Source: Eublepharis macularius
Taxonomy: Eukaryota > Chordata > Lepidosauria > Squamata > Eublepharidae
Assembly: GCF_028583425.1 (NCBI RefSeq)
Contig: NC_072791.1
Location: forward strand, 12,171,868-12,235,867
Length of the DNA stretch: 64,000 nt
Direction of reading: 5' to 3'
Position numbers and translations under genes: made by a program. Positions 15,400 to 26,200 of the stretch are shown piece by piece (position 1 is the first letter of the stretch; each line of letters starts with the position of its first letter). Below the pieces are notes generated by a model. It was given only the letters and a program-made list of their open reading frames with translations. It searched no databases and was not told the DNA's origin.

Positions 15400-17270
15400 A
15401 TACCCCGGAATCAAGAGTGTTTGAAAATTAAAAGCTGGGCGGAGAAAGTGAAGAGGAGCTTCCGCAAGGGAAAAGACTCCACTCTGCTTAAGAAAAGCAT
15501 TGCTAAAGTATAAAGTAAAGATTCTTGCAGTTTTAATTAGTCAGAGAACATTACAAGGGGCCAGAATGTGGCCCCTTTTTGTAAACCATATTTACAAAAT
15601 GGTTGTGAAGTTAGAAGGAGTCAACCAGGAGCAAAACAGAGTAACTGAGAGACCCAAAGGTGCTGGATCTCTCGAATCATGCTGCAGACAACTGGAGAAG
15701 ATTTCAACAGCAGCTTGACTTCTCCATGGAAGCTGCCGCAGCCACGGAGGAGCCAAAGACGAGGAATCTGAATCCTTGCAGGGCTCCAACCCACCAATTT
15801 CTTTCACATCTTTCCACCAACTATGCAGACGGGAACTCTAAACATGATTACAAGTTAGAAGAACTTTATAAGCCAAGTAAAAATGAGGTTTTTGAAGGGC
15901 ACCTTTTAAAGTAAGGAGTTGATCTGTGAATACTATCTTGACAGGTTGCTTTTAGTCTACAAAGCCTTATTCGTTGTCATTCAAGGATCTATGGTTTTTA
16001 TACTCTGGGTGGGTTTTTTATGCAGGAAGTTTAATTAATAACTCTTAATCTTTTATGTTTTCGTGTTAAGTTGACTCTGTCAGTTTTTCTGGAGAGGCAG
16101 TATAAAAATTCTCTAAATAAACCAATACTTTTGCCATACAAGGAAGCAAAGGCAGGCTGAGATCTTTCAGAGTTCGGTGGCTCATTTGAGATACCCAAGT
16201 CCTTGCAGGGCTTGATTTCAGGTGTGCATGATTTCAAAAGGCCAGGCATATTTCTAGAAGCCAAAGATCTTGCATTAGCAAAAAGAACTAAAGTGTGCCA
16301 GGCTAAAGAAGGCACCAGAAGGCATTGTGCCTTCAGTAAGACATAGCAGAATGAAGAGGGGAACCCTCCCCAAATCCAAGTTTACCATTTCTGAACAACA
16401 AGAACGTAGTAACATGACTGCTAATGCTAATGGAAAAAATTACAGGACTGCCTCTCTATGCCCCACCTCAGCAGCTTTGCCCCTCTGCAGCTGCCATCCT
16501 GAAAATGGGCAAAATCTGCAGTTGCTATAGTTATTAAAAGTGTCCCCCGCTGCTGACACAGAATAAACACATTATAGTGCAAAAACAAGAAACCAAAATA
16601 CAGATCCTCATGCATCCTGAAAATTTTTACACGGGATCTCCCAAAGCTCACCATAATCAATCAGTAAGTCCATGGCCATGTGATTCTGGGGGACCCCATG
16701 TAAAAATCCCTAGGATCCATGAGGATCACTGTTTTGGAATCAAATGTTCACGCCAATGCATGGCTGCCCTGTTTTTATAAAGGGAGTGCTTCTTGATAGC
16801 AGATATCCCCTCAATGTCACATTATATCAGAGTGTGGGGGGATTTCTTTATCACTTACGTGACAAGGCCAGAATATGTCTTCTTCTGTCGCCTAGAAATC
16901 ATGAACATGTGAATGCAAATTGAATTATTCAAGAGGGTTTTTTCCTCAGGTGATAGGACTGGGCAGTAAGGAAATGGTTCCGAGAGACCTGTTGGTAAAG
17001 GGAAGGGGACTGTAGTTTATCCTACTGCATACTGCCTTTTGCTGTAATAATGCTCCTATTGGACCGTCGCTCTGCATTGTTAATACGGCATATATTTTGT
17101 TTCAGCATTGTTTTGGTTCTGTTTCAGATTTCTGCTTCTTCAAATTTCTGTTGCATTGTTTATTCAATGTACTGTTTATTGAATGTCCCAGCAATTGATC
17201 ATATTGGCTTACACTCAAGGCACATATCTGGCTTGAGTCTCGTGGACTATAAATTCCTTACAACAAATAC
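15400..17270. other. Intron 1 of gene A
   Basis: No exon seen. Blocks here match intron 1 of B (33290-35190) and D (60480-62500), e.g. GCTGCAGACAACTGGAGAAG at 15680 and 33550. A GATCC-rich inverted-repeat element (16580-16790) also occurs at 34530-34700, 35700-35860, 50550-50650 and 61780-61985. Long open frames here are not conserved as proteins. Confidence 0.55.
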
Positions 17271-17277
17271 AAATAGA

Positions 17278-17460
17278 TGCCAACAGAAAGGCTATTTTGC
17301 TAGAGACTGCAGACAACAGCCCAAGGCAGAGAAAAAACAGCAAGAGAAGCATCCCTTATTGCAAGAACTCAGTTCCACCCCCAGGGAAGAGGAGCTTCCA
17401 GAGAGGAAGCAGGAAAGCCCCAGAGATCAATGGAGCCCTCTGGCTACTGATGCCAAAAGC
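17278..17460 (+). pseudogene. Gag-type zinc-knuckle remnant, antisense to gene A
   Basis: The plus strand reads CQQKGYFARDCRQQPKAEKK, the second half of a CCHC knuckle (first Cys pair partly missing, His is Tyr), then a Q/E-rich stretch. The same piece lies just inside intron 1 in B (35199, CQKRGHFARDCRQQ), D (about 62510) and C (36465-36510, opposite strand). It runs antisense to each gene. Source element not identified. Confidence 0.6.
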
Positions 17461-17501
17461 AGGGAGGAATTTTGCAAAGGAAATATTCGTCCACTACTCA
17501 C

Positions 17502-17660
17502 CTTTTTATCTCTTTTAACACGTCCTCCAGGGCTGCCTCGCCTCCCCTTCCCCACTTAACGCAGGAAGTGACTGAGGCAAGTCAGGTGACTTTCTCTCTT
17601 CAGGCCTCTCTAGGAACGGATGCTCCTTTCCTATAACCCTCCAGAAAGAAAAAGGACTCC
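17502..17660 (-). other. Gene A exon 1 (non-coding) and promoter-proximal region
   Basis: Donor AAAAAG|GTGAGTAG on the minus strand (exon side at 17502). The sequence between here and about 17650 is conserved with the first exons of B, C and D (GAGAGAAAGTCACCTGACTT core). The 5' boundary is not defined; no TATA box is evident. The donor position and conservation are the evidence. Confidence 0.65.
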
Positions 17661-17708
17661 CTTCTGCTCTGCCAGAGGGTGCATTTTTACACCGAAGCAA
17701 AATAAATC

Positions 17709-17850
17709 AGGGTCGGTTTGGGTTAGTAATTGGATGGAAGACCTCCAAGGAAGACCAGGGTTGCGGAGGCAGGCAAGGTCAAAGCACCTCTTGTTTGTCT
17801 CTTGCCATGAAAACTCGACCCCTGATCGCCATAAGTCGACTATGTCTCGA
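17709..17850 (+). mobile_element. 5S rRNA-derived SINE fragment
   Basis: 17709-17770 follows the 3' half of vertebrate 5S rRNA (CAGGGTCGG, GGTTAGTAATTGGATGGAAG, ACC.AGGGT), including the internal box C region. The tail (TCTTGCCATGAAAACTCGAC then CCTGATCGCCATAAGTCGAC) is typical of reptilian SINEs of this type. The 5' half of the 5S part is missing. It sits about 50 bp upstream of gene A's exon 1 block. Confidence 0.78.
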
Positions 17851-18198
17851 GGGCAGATTTCATTTTTCATTAGAACCGCGCGAAGTTCTGTACCATTTTG
17901 CAAAAGAAAATCTGACCCAAATTCTGCCCCGGATGCAAATCCAGGAATATTTGGAGAGGGGTAGGAGGCAATTCCCCTCCCCACTCGACAGGATGAGCCC
18001 CCCCCCCATACATAAGTACAGCCTTGGGGTGGCGTCCTCGCAATTTTCTCTCTTGGTTTCCCCTGGTTTCTCCCTCCTCCACGTGCTTCTTCATGGAAAG
18101 TGTTCCCCTGCCAAAGAAGTTTCCACATGTGGAACTTGGAGCCTGTGGGACTGACTAATGGGCCCTGTCAGTGGGGGTGGGGAGAAGAAAGTTGATTA

Positions 18199-18566
18199 GA
18201 ATAATAATAATAATAACAACATTCATTTATATACCACCCTTCAGGACAACTTAATACCCACTCGGAGCAGTTTACAAAGTATGCTGTTATTATTCCCACA
18301 ACAAAACACCCTTTGAGGTGGGTGGGGCTGAGAGAGCTCTGAGGGCCAAACTACAAGTGAGGAATGACACTTGAACAGCAAGTGTATTCCTCCCTGTTCA
18401 CTTGCCCTCCACTAAATCCACTTGCCGTTCAAGGGTCATTCATCACTTGTAGCTTGGCCCTGAGAGAGCTGTGACTGACCCAAGGTCTCCCAGCTGGCTT
18501 CAAGCGGAGGAGTGGGGAATCAAACCCCGCTCTCCCGCACTCCTAACGACTACACCGAACTGGCTG
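18199..18566 (-). mobile_element. tRNA-derived SINE interrupted by a MITE
   Basis: On the minus strand: AGCCAGTTCGGTGTAGTCGT (A-box side), GGGTTTGATTCCCCACTCC (B box), GTTGTCCTGAAGGGTGGTAT and a (GTT/ATT)n tail. Same family at 30167, 39919 and 42877. Interrupted by 18344-18459. Confidence 0.85.
18344..18459. mobile_element. 116-bp MITE inside the SINE
   Basis: Terminal inverted repeats GGCCAAACTACAAGTGAGGA and, reversed, GGCCAAGCTACAAGTGATGA. Flanked by CTGAG on both sides (18339-18343, 18460-18464), consistent with a 5-bp target duplication. Removing it restores the SINE text GAGAGAGCTCTGAGAGAGCT. A partial relative is at 35930-36050. Confidence 0.8.
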
Positions 18567-20050
18567 TAAAACTCATATATGGGACCCAGTTTCTAAGAGC
18601 AGTTCTGCTAGCCACATAATTGGTATCTTCAGGAATCACTTAGATCTGAGTCCAGGAAGTTTGGCTGCTTGGTTCTGTCCAGGAAGGGAAGTATTAAAGG
18701 TGGCCTGGGTTCAAAACAGGGCAGACGTTGGCAAGCTGCTGGGAAAAAAACCATCCTAGTCCCTGTAGAAAACCACCCCTGAATGAGAGGTCCAGAGGGG
18801 GATAAAAACTTCCAGGCAAATACCCGGACACCTCCTCACCTTCAGAATGGGCATTAAACAAATAGTACTACTGAAAATAGTATTACTGTAAAAATCAGTG
18901 GGATGTGTCAAAGACACTGGAGAACAATATTTCAGAAATGCAAACATCAAAATATTAACCCCTTTCCTGCCAAAATGCACCCGAAACTGGCTGGAACAGG
19001 TAGTAAATAAATAAATGTTAGTACCACAAAAAAAACCAAAAAACAAAAAGCATTAAAGACACTGGAGAACAATATTTTGGAAATGAGGTTTCTTCCCTTG
19101 CTATACCATTCTTGTCAGTTTCCACCCCCTCCCCCAAATCTCCAGGTTTTTCCTAAGCAGGAGTTGGCAACCTCGGGTGGCTGAGTTTGGTGGAGCCACA
19201 AATGTCGCACTCTATAGCAGCTAAGGAAGATAAGGGGCTTCTAAGCAGGAACAGGTTTGCTGTTATGGCAATCCAATGGAAAATTTCCATTGGATTGGCA
19301 GCCTGCGATACAACTCCTGAGCGACCCCCTGAGTGACCCCCCCCCCGCTAGTGTCCAGGCAGCCGGGAGGATCAATAAGGCTCTATTGGAGGTTACAAGT
19401 TAACAGCACTCCAGTTAATAGTAGAGTTGATCCATTGTTGTTGGCAAGAGATAAGTTGTTTGAGCTGTTACTAAGTACCAATGGGGAGAGCTGCCAGTTA
19501 ATAGAATGAGGGAGCTTTGGCTGTTTTGAAGTTGGTCATTTGCATATTCCTCTTGAATACCTACACACAAAACTGTGAGATGCAATTACCTATGTGCTGC
19601 ATACTATGTTAGCAAAAAATATTTATTAAAATAAAATTGAAAATGAAAATAGTCATAATTTCAGGGTCTTATGCATAGGATGGACAGCACGAAGCCAGAG
19701 TGATTTTGAAAGGTCTCTGAGCAGCCTTTCTCCTCTGCCAGCCCCCTCCCCTGCTACAACAGGTAAATGGCTTTTCCATATTGCCAGGGAGGGGCTGAGA
19801 GAATCTGGCTTCCTTAAATACAAATTGAGGTGCCTTTTACTGAATTAGACCATTTGTCTAAAGGTCAATATTATCTACTCTGACTGGCACCACCTGTCCA
19901 GCCTCTCACATCGACCTCTTGCATTTCACCTAAGTATGAAGGTTGCCTATTTTTGATTGGTGTATTGATTTCAGGATAGTTCTTAAGCTTGGCAGTTTCA
20001 AATATGATTATATCTTCTCAAGGTATTTTCACAAACACAAAGCTCAGGAA
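18567..20050. other. Upstream flank of gene A, no gene recognised
   Basis: 18830-19290 matches the upstream flank of gene D (62900-63490), e.g. GATAAGGGGCTTCTAAGCAG, so the duplicated unit extends beyond exon 1. A fragment of a GGTTGCCAACTCC-type DNA element is at 19100-19175 (reverse). Nothing recognised at 19300-20050. Confidence 0.5.
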
Positions 20051-20054
20051 AGAA

Positions 20055-20305
20055 CCCACAATTTACGCTAAAGAACCACGTCCAGTCCTAGAGAGTCTTG
20101 AAGAGAGACTTGAAGTCACCTGACTTGCCAATGTCACTTCCTCTGATGAGTTGGGAAGGGGAGAGGAGCCAGCGCTGGAGGACTTAACCTCTTTTTTAAA
20201 AAGAGGTAAGTAGTGGATTAATACTTCCCTTGCAAAATGCCTGCCTGCTTTTGGCATTAGTAGCCAGAAGGCTCCTTTGATCTCCAGGGCTCTTTGCAAG
20301 CTCCA
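20055..20305 (+). pseudogene. Orphan zinc-finger-gene exon 1 and start of intron 1
   Basis: The plus strand shows the family exon 1 (CCTAGAGAG, AAGTCACCTGACTTGCC) with donor AAAAAGAG|GTAAGTAG at 20205/20206, followed by the intron-1 wording (TTGCAAAATGCCTGCCTGCT, GATCTCCAGGGCTCTTTG). Homology stops near 20300; no SCAN exon follows on this strand. It faces gene A head to head, so it reads as the remnant of a deleted divergent copy. Confidence 0.72.
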
Positions 20306-20389
20306 ATGGTTTTCCTATGCTCAACTTTTAGTATGGTTCAAATTAGACAAAAAACTATGGGGCTTTTAATATAAAAAGACTGAGTTCAA

Positions 20390-21340
20390 ATGATGAACAT
20401 GTTATTTCCAAAACATATAAGTTTTTATTGAAATTTGAAACAGAAGAATCTGTGAAAGATTGTATGGTAAAATAGGCTAAAAATTCTGGGTATAATATAA
20501 TGATGGATCAGTAGGTAAAGGGGCTCAAATTTACTTTCAGGGTTAGACTTAAAGAAATTTTGTATAAAATGATGTATCGGTGGCATATGTCTCTTGACAA
20601 ATTAGCTAAAATGAGTAATGGTACGTCAAATAAATGTTGGGAATATGAGAAACAAGAAGGAACATTTTATCATCTTCGGTAGACTTGTTGTAAAGCTAAA
20701 AAAATTTGGACTCAAATTCATATGATAATACAAAAAATGTTGAAGACTACTATACATTTTAAACCAGAAGCCTTTTCATAGGGATTAATGGACAAACAGT
20801 TGGAAAATCAGCACAGTGTTTTATTTTTATACATGATAACAACAGCTAGGCTTGTGTATGCACAAAAATGGAAAAGTACAGAATTCTCTTCAATCAAGGA
20901 CTGGATTATGAAAACAACGGAGTTAACGGAGAAGGCTAAACTTACAGCTTTGATCAGAGATAAAACATTGTCTACCTTTTTGGCAAACTGGAAAACCATT
21001 ATTGACTTTCTGCGTGAAACAAGGAATAGTGATTTGGTGATTTGTGGTTTTGATTTTTAAGAAGATAAACCTGGGAAAAAATAAATAGAAGGGAGGCAGT
21101 AGTGGGAAAGGAAATTTTGGAGAGATTAAAACTTAAAGTATGATGTTTGTTTAAAGAAGTGTTGTAGAGAAAACTGGAAAATGAAACATGTATTATTGTT
21201 CTCTTTTATTTCTAATTTCTGTCTCTTTTTTCTTTTTTGTATGCATTTATTTTGTATTCTTTCTTTGATTTCTTTGCCTTTTCTATTGGGCTTTTAACTT
21301 ATTAATACAATTTTTAAAATTCTGTGGGCAAAAAAACCCT
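20390..21340 (+). mobile_element. L1-like LINE 3' end
   Basis: C-terminal region of an L1-type ORF2, with [14 protein letters not shown] (near 20635-20680), KAKKIWTQIHMIIQKMLK (20695-20745) and an open stretch WIMKTTELTEKAKLTALIRD (near 20905). It ends in an AT-rich 3' UTR and a short A run at 21329-21336. It abuts the last finger remnant of gene B. Confidence 0.8.
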
Positions 21341-21341
21341 T

Positions 21342-21417
21342 ATGTTGTTTCTCTCCTCAGTAGATTCGTAAGGCATGCATTCTGAGCAAAGCTCATCCCA
21401 CACTCCCCACATTTATA
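21342..21417 (-). pseudogene. Zinc-finger remnant after gene B's stop
   Basis: Directly after the TAA the frame stays finger-like (YKCGECGMSFAQNACL, then a degenerate end without the His pair). The stop occupies the place of the CCA codon in the usual TGEKPY linker. The L1 begins right afterwards, within the next linker. Confidence 0.8.
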
Positions 21418-23243
21418 TTATTTGTTCCCTGTGTGGATTCGTCGATGGACATTAAGGTCTCCATTACGAGCAAAGCTCTTACCACACTCTGTACATTGAT
21501 ATGGTTTGTCCCCTGTGTGAATACGTTTATGGGCAGTAAGCCTTGAATTCAGAACAAAGCTCTTACCACACTCTGTACATTTATATGGTTTCTCCCCTGT
21601 GTGGATTCGTAGATGGACACTAAGGCTTGAACTCTGAGCAAAGCTCTTCCCACACTCCACACATTTATATGGTTTCTCCCCTGTGTGGATATGTCGATGG
21701 AGAGTAAGGTATGACTTCCAAGCAAAGCTCTTCCCACACTCCACACATTTATATGGTTTCTCCCCTGTGTGGCTTCGTTGATGGGCACTAAGGATTCCAT
21801 TCCGAGTAAAGCTCTTTCCACACTCCCCGCATTTATATGGCTTCTCCCCTGTGTGGGTTCGTTGATGGATAGTAAGGTCTGCATTCCAAGCAAAGCTTTT
21901 CCCACACTCCACACACTTAAATGGTGTCTCCCCTGTGTGGATTCGTTGATGGACAGCAAACTGAGCACTCCGAATAAACCTCTTACCACACTCCATACAT
22001 TTATATGGTTTCTCCCCTGTGTGGATTCGTTGATGGACAGTAAGGCTTGTATTCCAAGCAAAGCCCTTCCCACACTCCACACATTTAAATGGTGTCTCCC
22101 CTGTGTGGATTCGTTGATGAACAGTAAGTTCTTTGTTCTGAGCAAAGCCCTTTCCGCAGTCCACACATTTGTATGATTTCTCTTTGTGGGTTCGTAAATG
22201 GACAGCAAGGTTGGAACTCTGAGTAAAGCTCTTTCCACACTCCACACAGTTATATGGTTTCTCCCCTCTGTGGATTCGTTGATGGGCAGTAAGGGTGGAT
22301 GTCTGAGCAAAGCTCTTTCCACACTCCACACAGTTATATGGTTTCTCCCCTGCGTGGATTTGTTGATGAACAGTAAGCTGTGTTCTCTCAGGAAAGCCCT
22401 TTCCACATTTCATACATATATGTGGTTTCTCCCATGTCGCTGTGTGGGCTTGTTGATGGATAGTAAGTTTTGCATTCTGAGCAAAGTCCTTTCCATAGTC
22501 CATGCGTTTGTATGGTTTCTCCCCAGTGTGGATTCGTTGATGGATAGTAAGGAGTCTATTCTGAGCAAAGCTCTTCCCACACTCCACACATTTATATGGT
22601 TTCTCCCCTGTGTGGATTCGTTGATGGAAAGTAAGACTTTGACTCTGAGCAAAGGCTTTCCCACACTCCACACATATATACGGTTTCTCCCCTGTGTGGA
22701 TTCGTCGATGGGCAACAAGTTTGGAGCTCTGAGCAAAGCTCTTTCCACAGTCCACACATTCATATGGTTTCTCCCCTGTGTGGATTCGTCGATGGAAAGT
22801 AAGGCTTGTATTCCAAGCGAAGGTCTTCCCACACTCCATGCATTTATATGGTTTCTCCCCTGTGTGGATTCGTTGATGCATAGTAAGGGCTCTATTCTGA
22901 GCAAAGCTCTTCCCACACTTCACACATTTATATGGTTTCTCCCCTGTGTGGATTTGTCGATGGAAAGTAAGGCTTTGACTCTGAGAAAAGCCTCTCCCAC
23001 ACTCCACACATTTATATGGTTTCTCCCCTGTGTGGATTCGTCGATGGGCAGCAAGTTTGAAGCTCCGAGCAAAGCTCTTTCCACAGTCTACACATTTATA
23101 TGGTTTCTCCCCTGTGTGGATTTGTTGAAGAGATGATTCATCTCCCCTCTTCCGTATTGTCCCATTGCTTCTCCTCTGTTGTTCCCCTTCCAATGGGAGT
23201 TGTTTTGGATTTCCCTCAGGATTTCTCTGGGGACCATCATCCT
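21418..23243 (-). CDS. Gene B zinc-finger exon
   Basis: Acceptor TTATTTCAG at 23244, phase 1. The spacer ([20 protein letters not shown]) leads into 20 fingers. Finger 8 is broken (YKRMDYGK: both Cys lost) and followed by a non-standard TATWEKPH linker; the linker after finger 11 is shortened (KEKSYKC). Fingers 12-15 use TGETPFKC linkers twice, suggesting an internal duplication of a two-finger unit. Ends TGNK-stop where consensus has TGEKPY. Helices include [35 protein letters not shown] and QTSTLTA. Confidence 0.93.
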
Positions 23244-26200
23244 CTGAAATAACAAATACACTTATAAGACCTTAAACCAAAGCAAAATCAGGGGTGGGGG
23301 GGAGTGCATTAGTAACTCTTGATAACAACAGAACAGAAATCACTTGAAGAGAAGACATATATTGTCATGTATTAACTTTTAAGTATTGAGTTTTCATGTA
23401 GGGTAAACAAAGAAACAGAGCTGGAAGGGATCCATAGGGTCTTCTAGTCCAACCTCATGAACAAAGAAGGAAATTCACAGCTAACCCTCTCTACCGCCTC
23501 ATGACCCCTGCCCAATATCCAGAGGAAGATAAAAACCCTCCATAGTCCCTGGCTAATCTAGTCTGCAGGGACATTTTTTCCTGACCCTAAAGAGACTATC
23601 ACCAATTCCCTGAGAACATAAGAAAGGGCCACAGGAACAGAGCTCTGGCTCATTTCTTTCAAACTGTCCACATAGGACTTGGTCTCCTGACCCTTCACCA
23701 TTTTTGTTGCTCTCCTTTGGACACATTCCAGCTTGTCAACATCCTTCTTAAACTTTGGTGCTCAAAAGTGAACATGGTTCTCCAAGTGAGGTCTAAGTGG
23801 AGCAAAATGGCACCATCACTTCACAAAAACTGGACAGTATATTTCTGTTCAAGCAGCACTATTTCACATTGGCTTTTTTATCCGTTGCATCACACTGCTG
23901 AATCATTGTCAGTGTATGATCTACTAAGACTCCTAGATCTTCTTTGTATGCACTACTGCCAAGGTAAGCCTCACTAATCCTCTAATTATGCAATTGAGTT
24001 TTGGTAACCACACTGAGTCTGGCACTAATCTGTCCAGAAGAGTGGTATATAAGCACAAGGTTATTATTTTGTTTTAGACTAGTTGTCCAGCCTGTCACGA
24101 TCATCCTGAATCTTGATTCCATCTTCTCCTGTATTTGCTTCCCATCTCAATTTAATTTCATCTTTAAGAATTCATAGAAAACAAAAAATAAAGGAATGGG
24201 CCTGCTGCCCTCCCCCCATAGATCACCTGCCCTGGACTCATCACATCCCAGGTCCAATCCCCTCTCTTCAAAGGTCTACTGCCAATCAGAAGAAATACTT
24301 CTAGTCTAGGGGGACCAATTGGAGCAGAGGCGGGAGTACTTCTGGGTTTGCCTCTGGCCAGACTGTGTCCCACCCCACTTCAAGCCTTGCTCTCAGTGCT
24401 CCTATGCAGAGAGATCAGCAGTCATTAGACACTGGGCATTTTCACCAGTGGTTGCTCCATTCCATAGCAGAATCTGAATGGAATGCCTGAAAGGCAGTTA
24501 CTTCTGATAATGAGATAACCATTCATAGTCTCTATTCAATCCAAGTCTGACTGAGTCAAATTTACATATGAATTCCAATTCAGCAGCTTCCAGGTAGATT
24601 CAGACTCAGGTATGGAGGGGAGGGGTCACACCCTGGATTGGGCACTCCACCTCTTTCATGACTTTTGCAATTGATTGCATCTACTCCCCCCTCCCCACCT
24701 GGCCAGTTTCTTCATACCCTCCATGCATCTGACAAAGAGAAATGTGGTTCTCAAAGGCTTATGCTACAGTAAAATTGGTTAGTCTTAAAAGTGCTGCTGG
24801 AATCTTTAATATTTTGCTCAGTTTTGAAGAGGGTTTGGTTCTGAGGAGGGCCCTGGATCTGTTGTAAAGAGAAAACTCAGGAGACAGAAACTAGACAGAT
24901 AGGTACACAAAGAAAGTGACTAACTCCAGAAAACCTGAACTATCATAGTAAACATTTTTAACTCAGGAGACAGAAACTAGAGAGTTAGGTACACAAAGAA
25001 AGTGACTAACTCCAGAAAACCTGAACTATCATAGTAAACATTTTTAAGAAACGCTGTTGCTGTAACTAAAACACCTCTCACTGTTAAGAATCAAGAATAT
25101 ATAAAAATAAGCTTCAAGAATTTTGCTGTTACACGAAATGTATTCTGTAATACCATCAAGATGTTCCCTTTACACTACAGGTTTCCTGTGATGGAAAAAT
25201 GTAGTGACACCTCTGACAAGCACTGAGGAATGACACAGCTAATTGCCAGCAAGGGGAGAGACCACGGCCTGTCAGTCTATCTGGAATTAATGTCCGATTG
25301 TGAGATTTCCCATTCATATTCCTGCTTGGGGGGCGGTGTTTAAGGTGGGGTGAAGGCTCTCGCAGTTTTCTCCCATAACAAGCAGCCTGGAATCTGGGAG
25401 TCCAGCTGTGCTTAGAGCCGTGGACAAAGATTTAATCAGGACAGTAAACTCTCCGACTTCCAATTTCTTTAAGAATTATGAGAATCATTACCTGAAGGAC
25501 CAAGAGAGGCTTTCTCCAAACAAAGATACTTTGATGAGAAGTCTTTTTTCCTGGAGATTATAAATAGCTTCTTGGAAAATTATGGTGAGGATTTAGGGAT
25601 TTATAAATTTGGCAAAAAAAGTTTAATCTTTTATTTGGAAGAAGGAAGTATTAGTAGTGAAAAGACTTGCTGCTTTTGGTTTGATTACCGAAGAGAGTTG
25701 CCCTGAGGAATCTACTGTCTGCAGGAAAAAAACGTACACTCCAGTGAGAACATTCAGGTCTCTATCTCAAAGGCTTCCGGAATAAAGATAAGAAACGGAG
25801 ACGGGCTGGCATGGTAACAAGAGCATTCTTAGAAGGGAAATTAGAACGTTGTAATTATAGCTGGCCTATGTATTGTCGAAGTCTTTCACGGCCGGAGAAC
25901 GATGGTTGTTGTGGGTTTTCCGGGCTGTATTGCCGGAATGCCAAGACCACAGCAATACAGCCCGGAAAACCCACAACAACTATAGCTGGCCTGTTCCTTC
26001 CTTACTATGGCCGCTAGGAAAACCACAGCAAGGAGAGCCTTATCTGACCAAATGGAAAGGCTAGAATTGATCCAAAAATGGTTCCAACAAACGGGTGATA
26101 AAATGGAGCATTTGAATGAAGACTTGGGAGGTAAAACGGAAAGGGAATTTGACAGGTTGGGAAAAAGAATTAATCAACATTTTTAAAAGTTAAACCATTA

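Noticed and set aside
17050..17559. 169-codon plus-strand frame in intron 1 of gene A.
   Set aside because: A chain of repeat tail, gag-knuckle remnant and first-exon antisense; the paralogous frames in B and D are broken differently.
17709..17790. A functional 5S rRNA gene.
   Set aside because: Only the 3' half is present, with many differences, and a SINE tail follows.
21549..23136. Long open frames on other frames and the opposite strand across the finger arrays (also 10671-11723, 43505-44175, 52413-53705).
   Set aside because: They arise because an 84-bp unit is repeated many times; a unit without stops in one frame stays open throughout. The C2H2 frame is the only one with protein logic.
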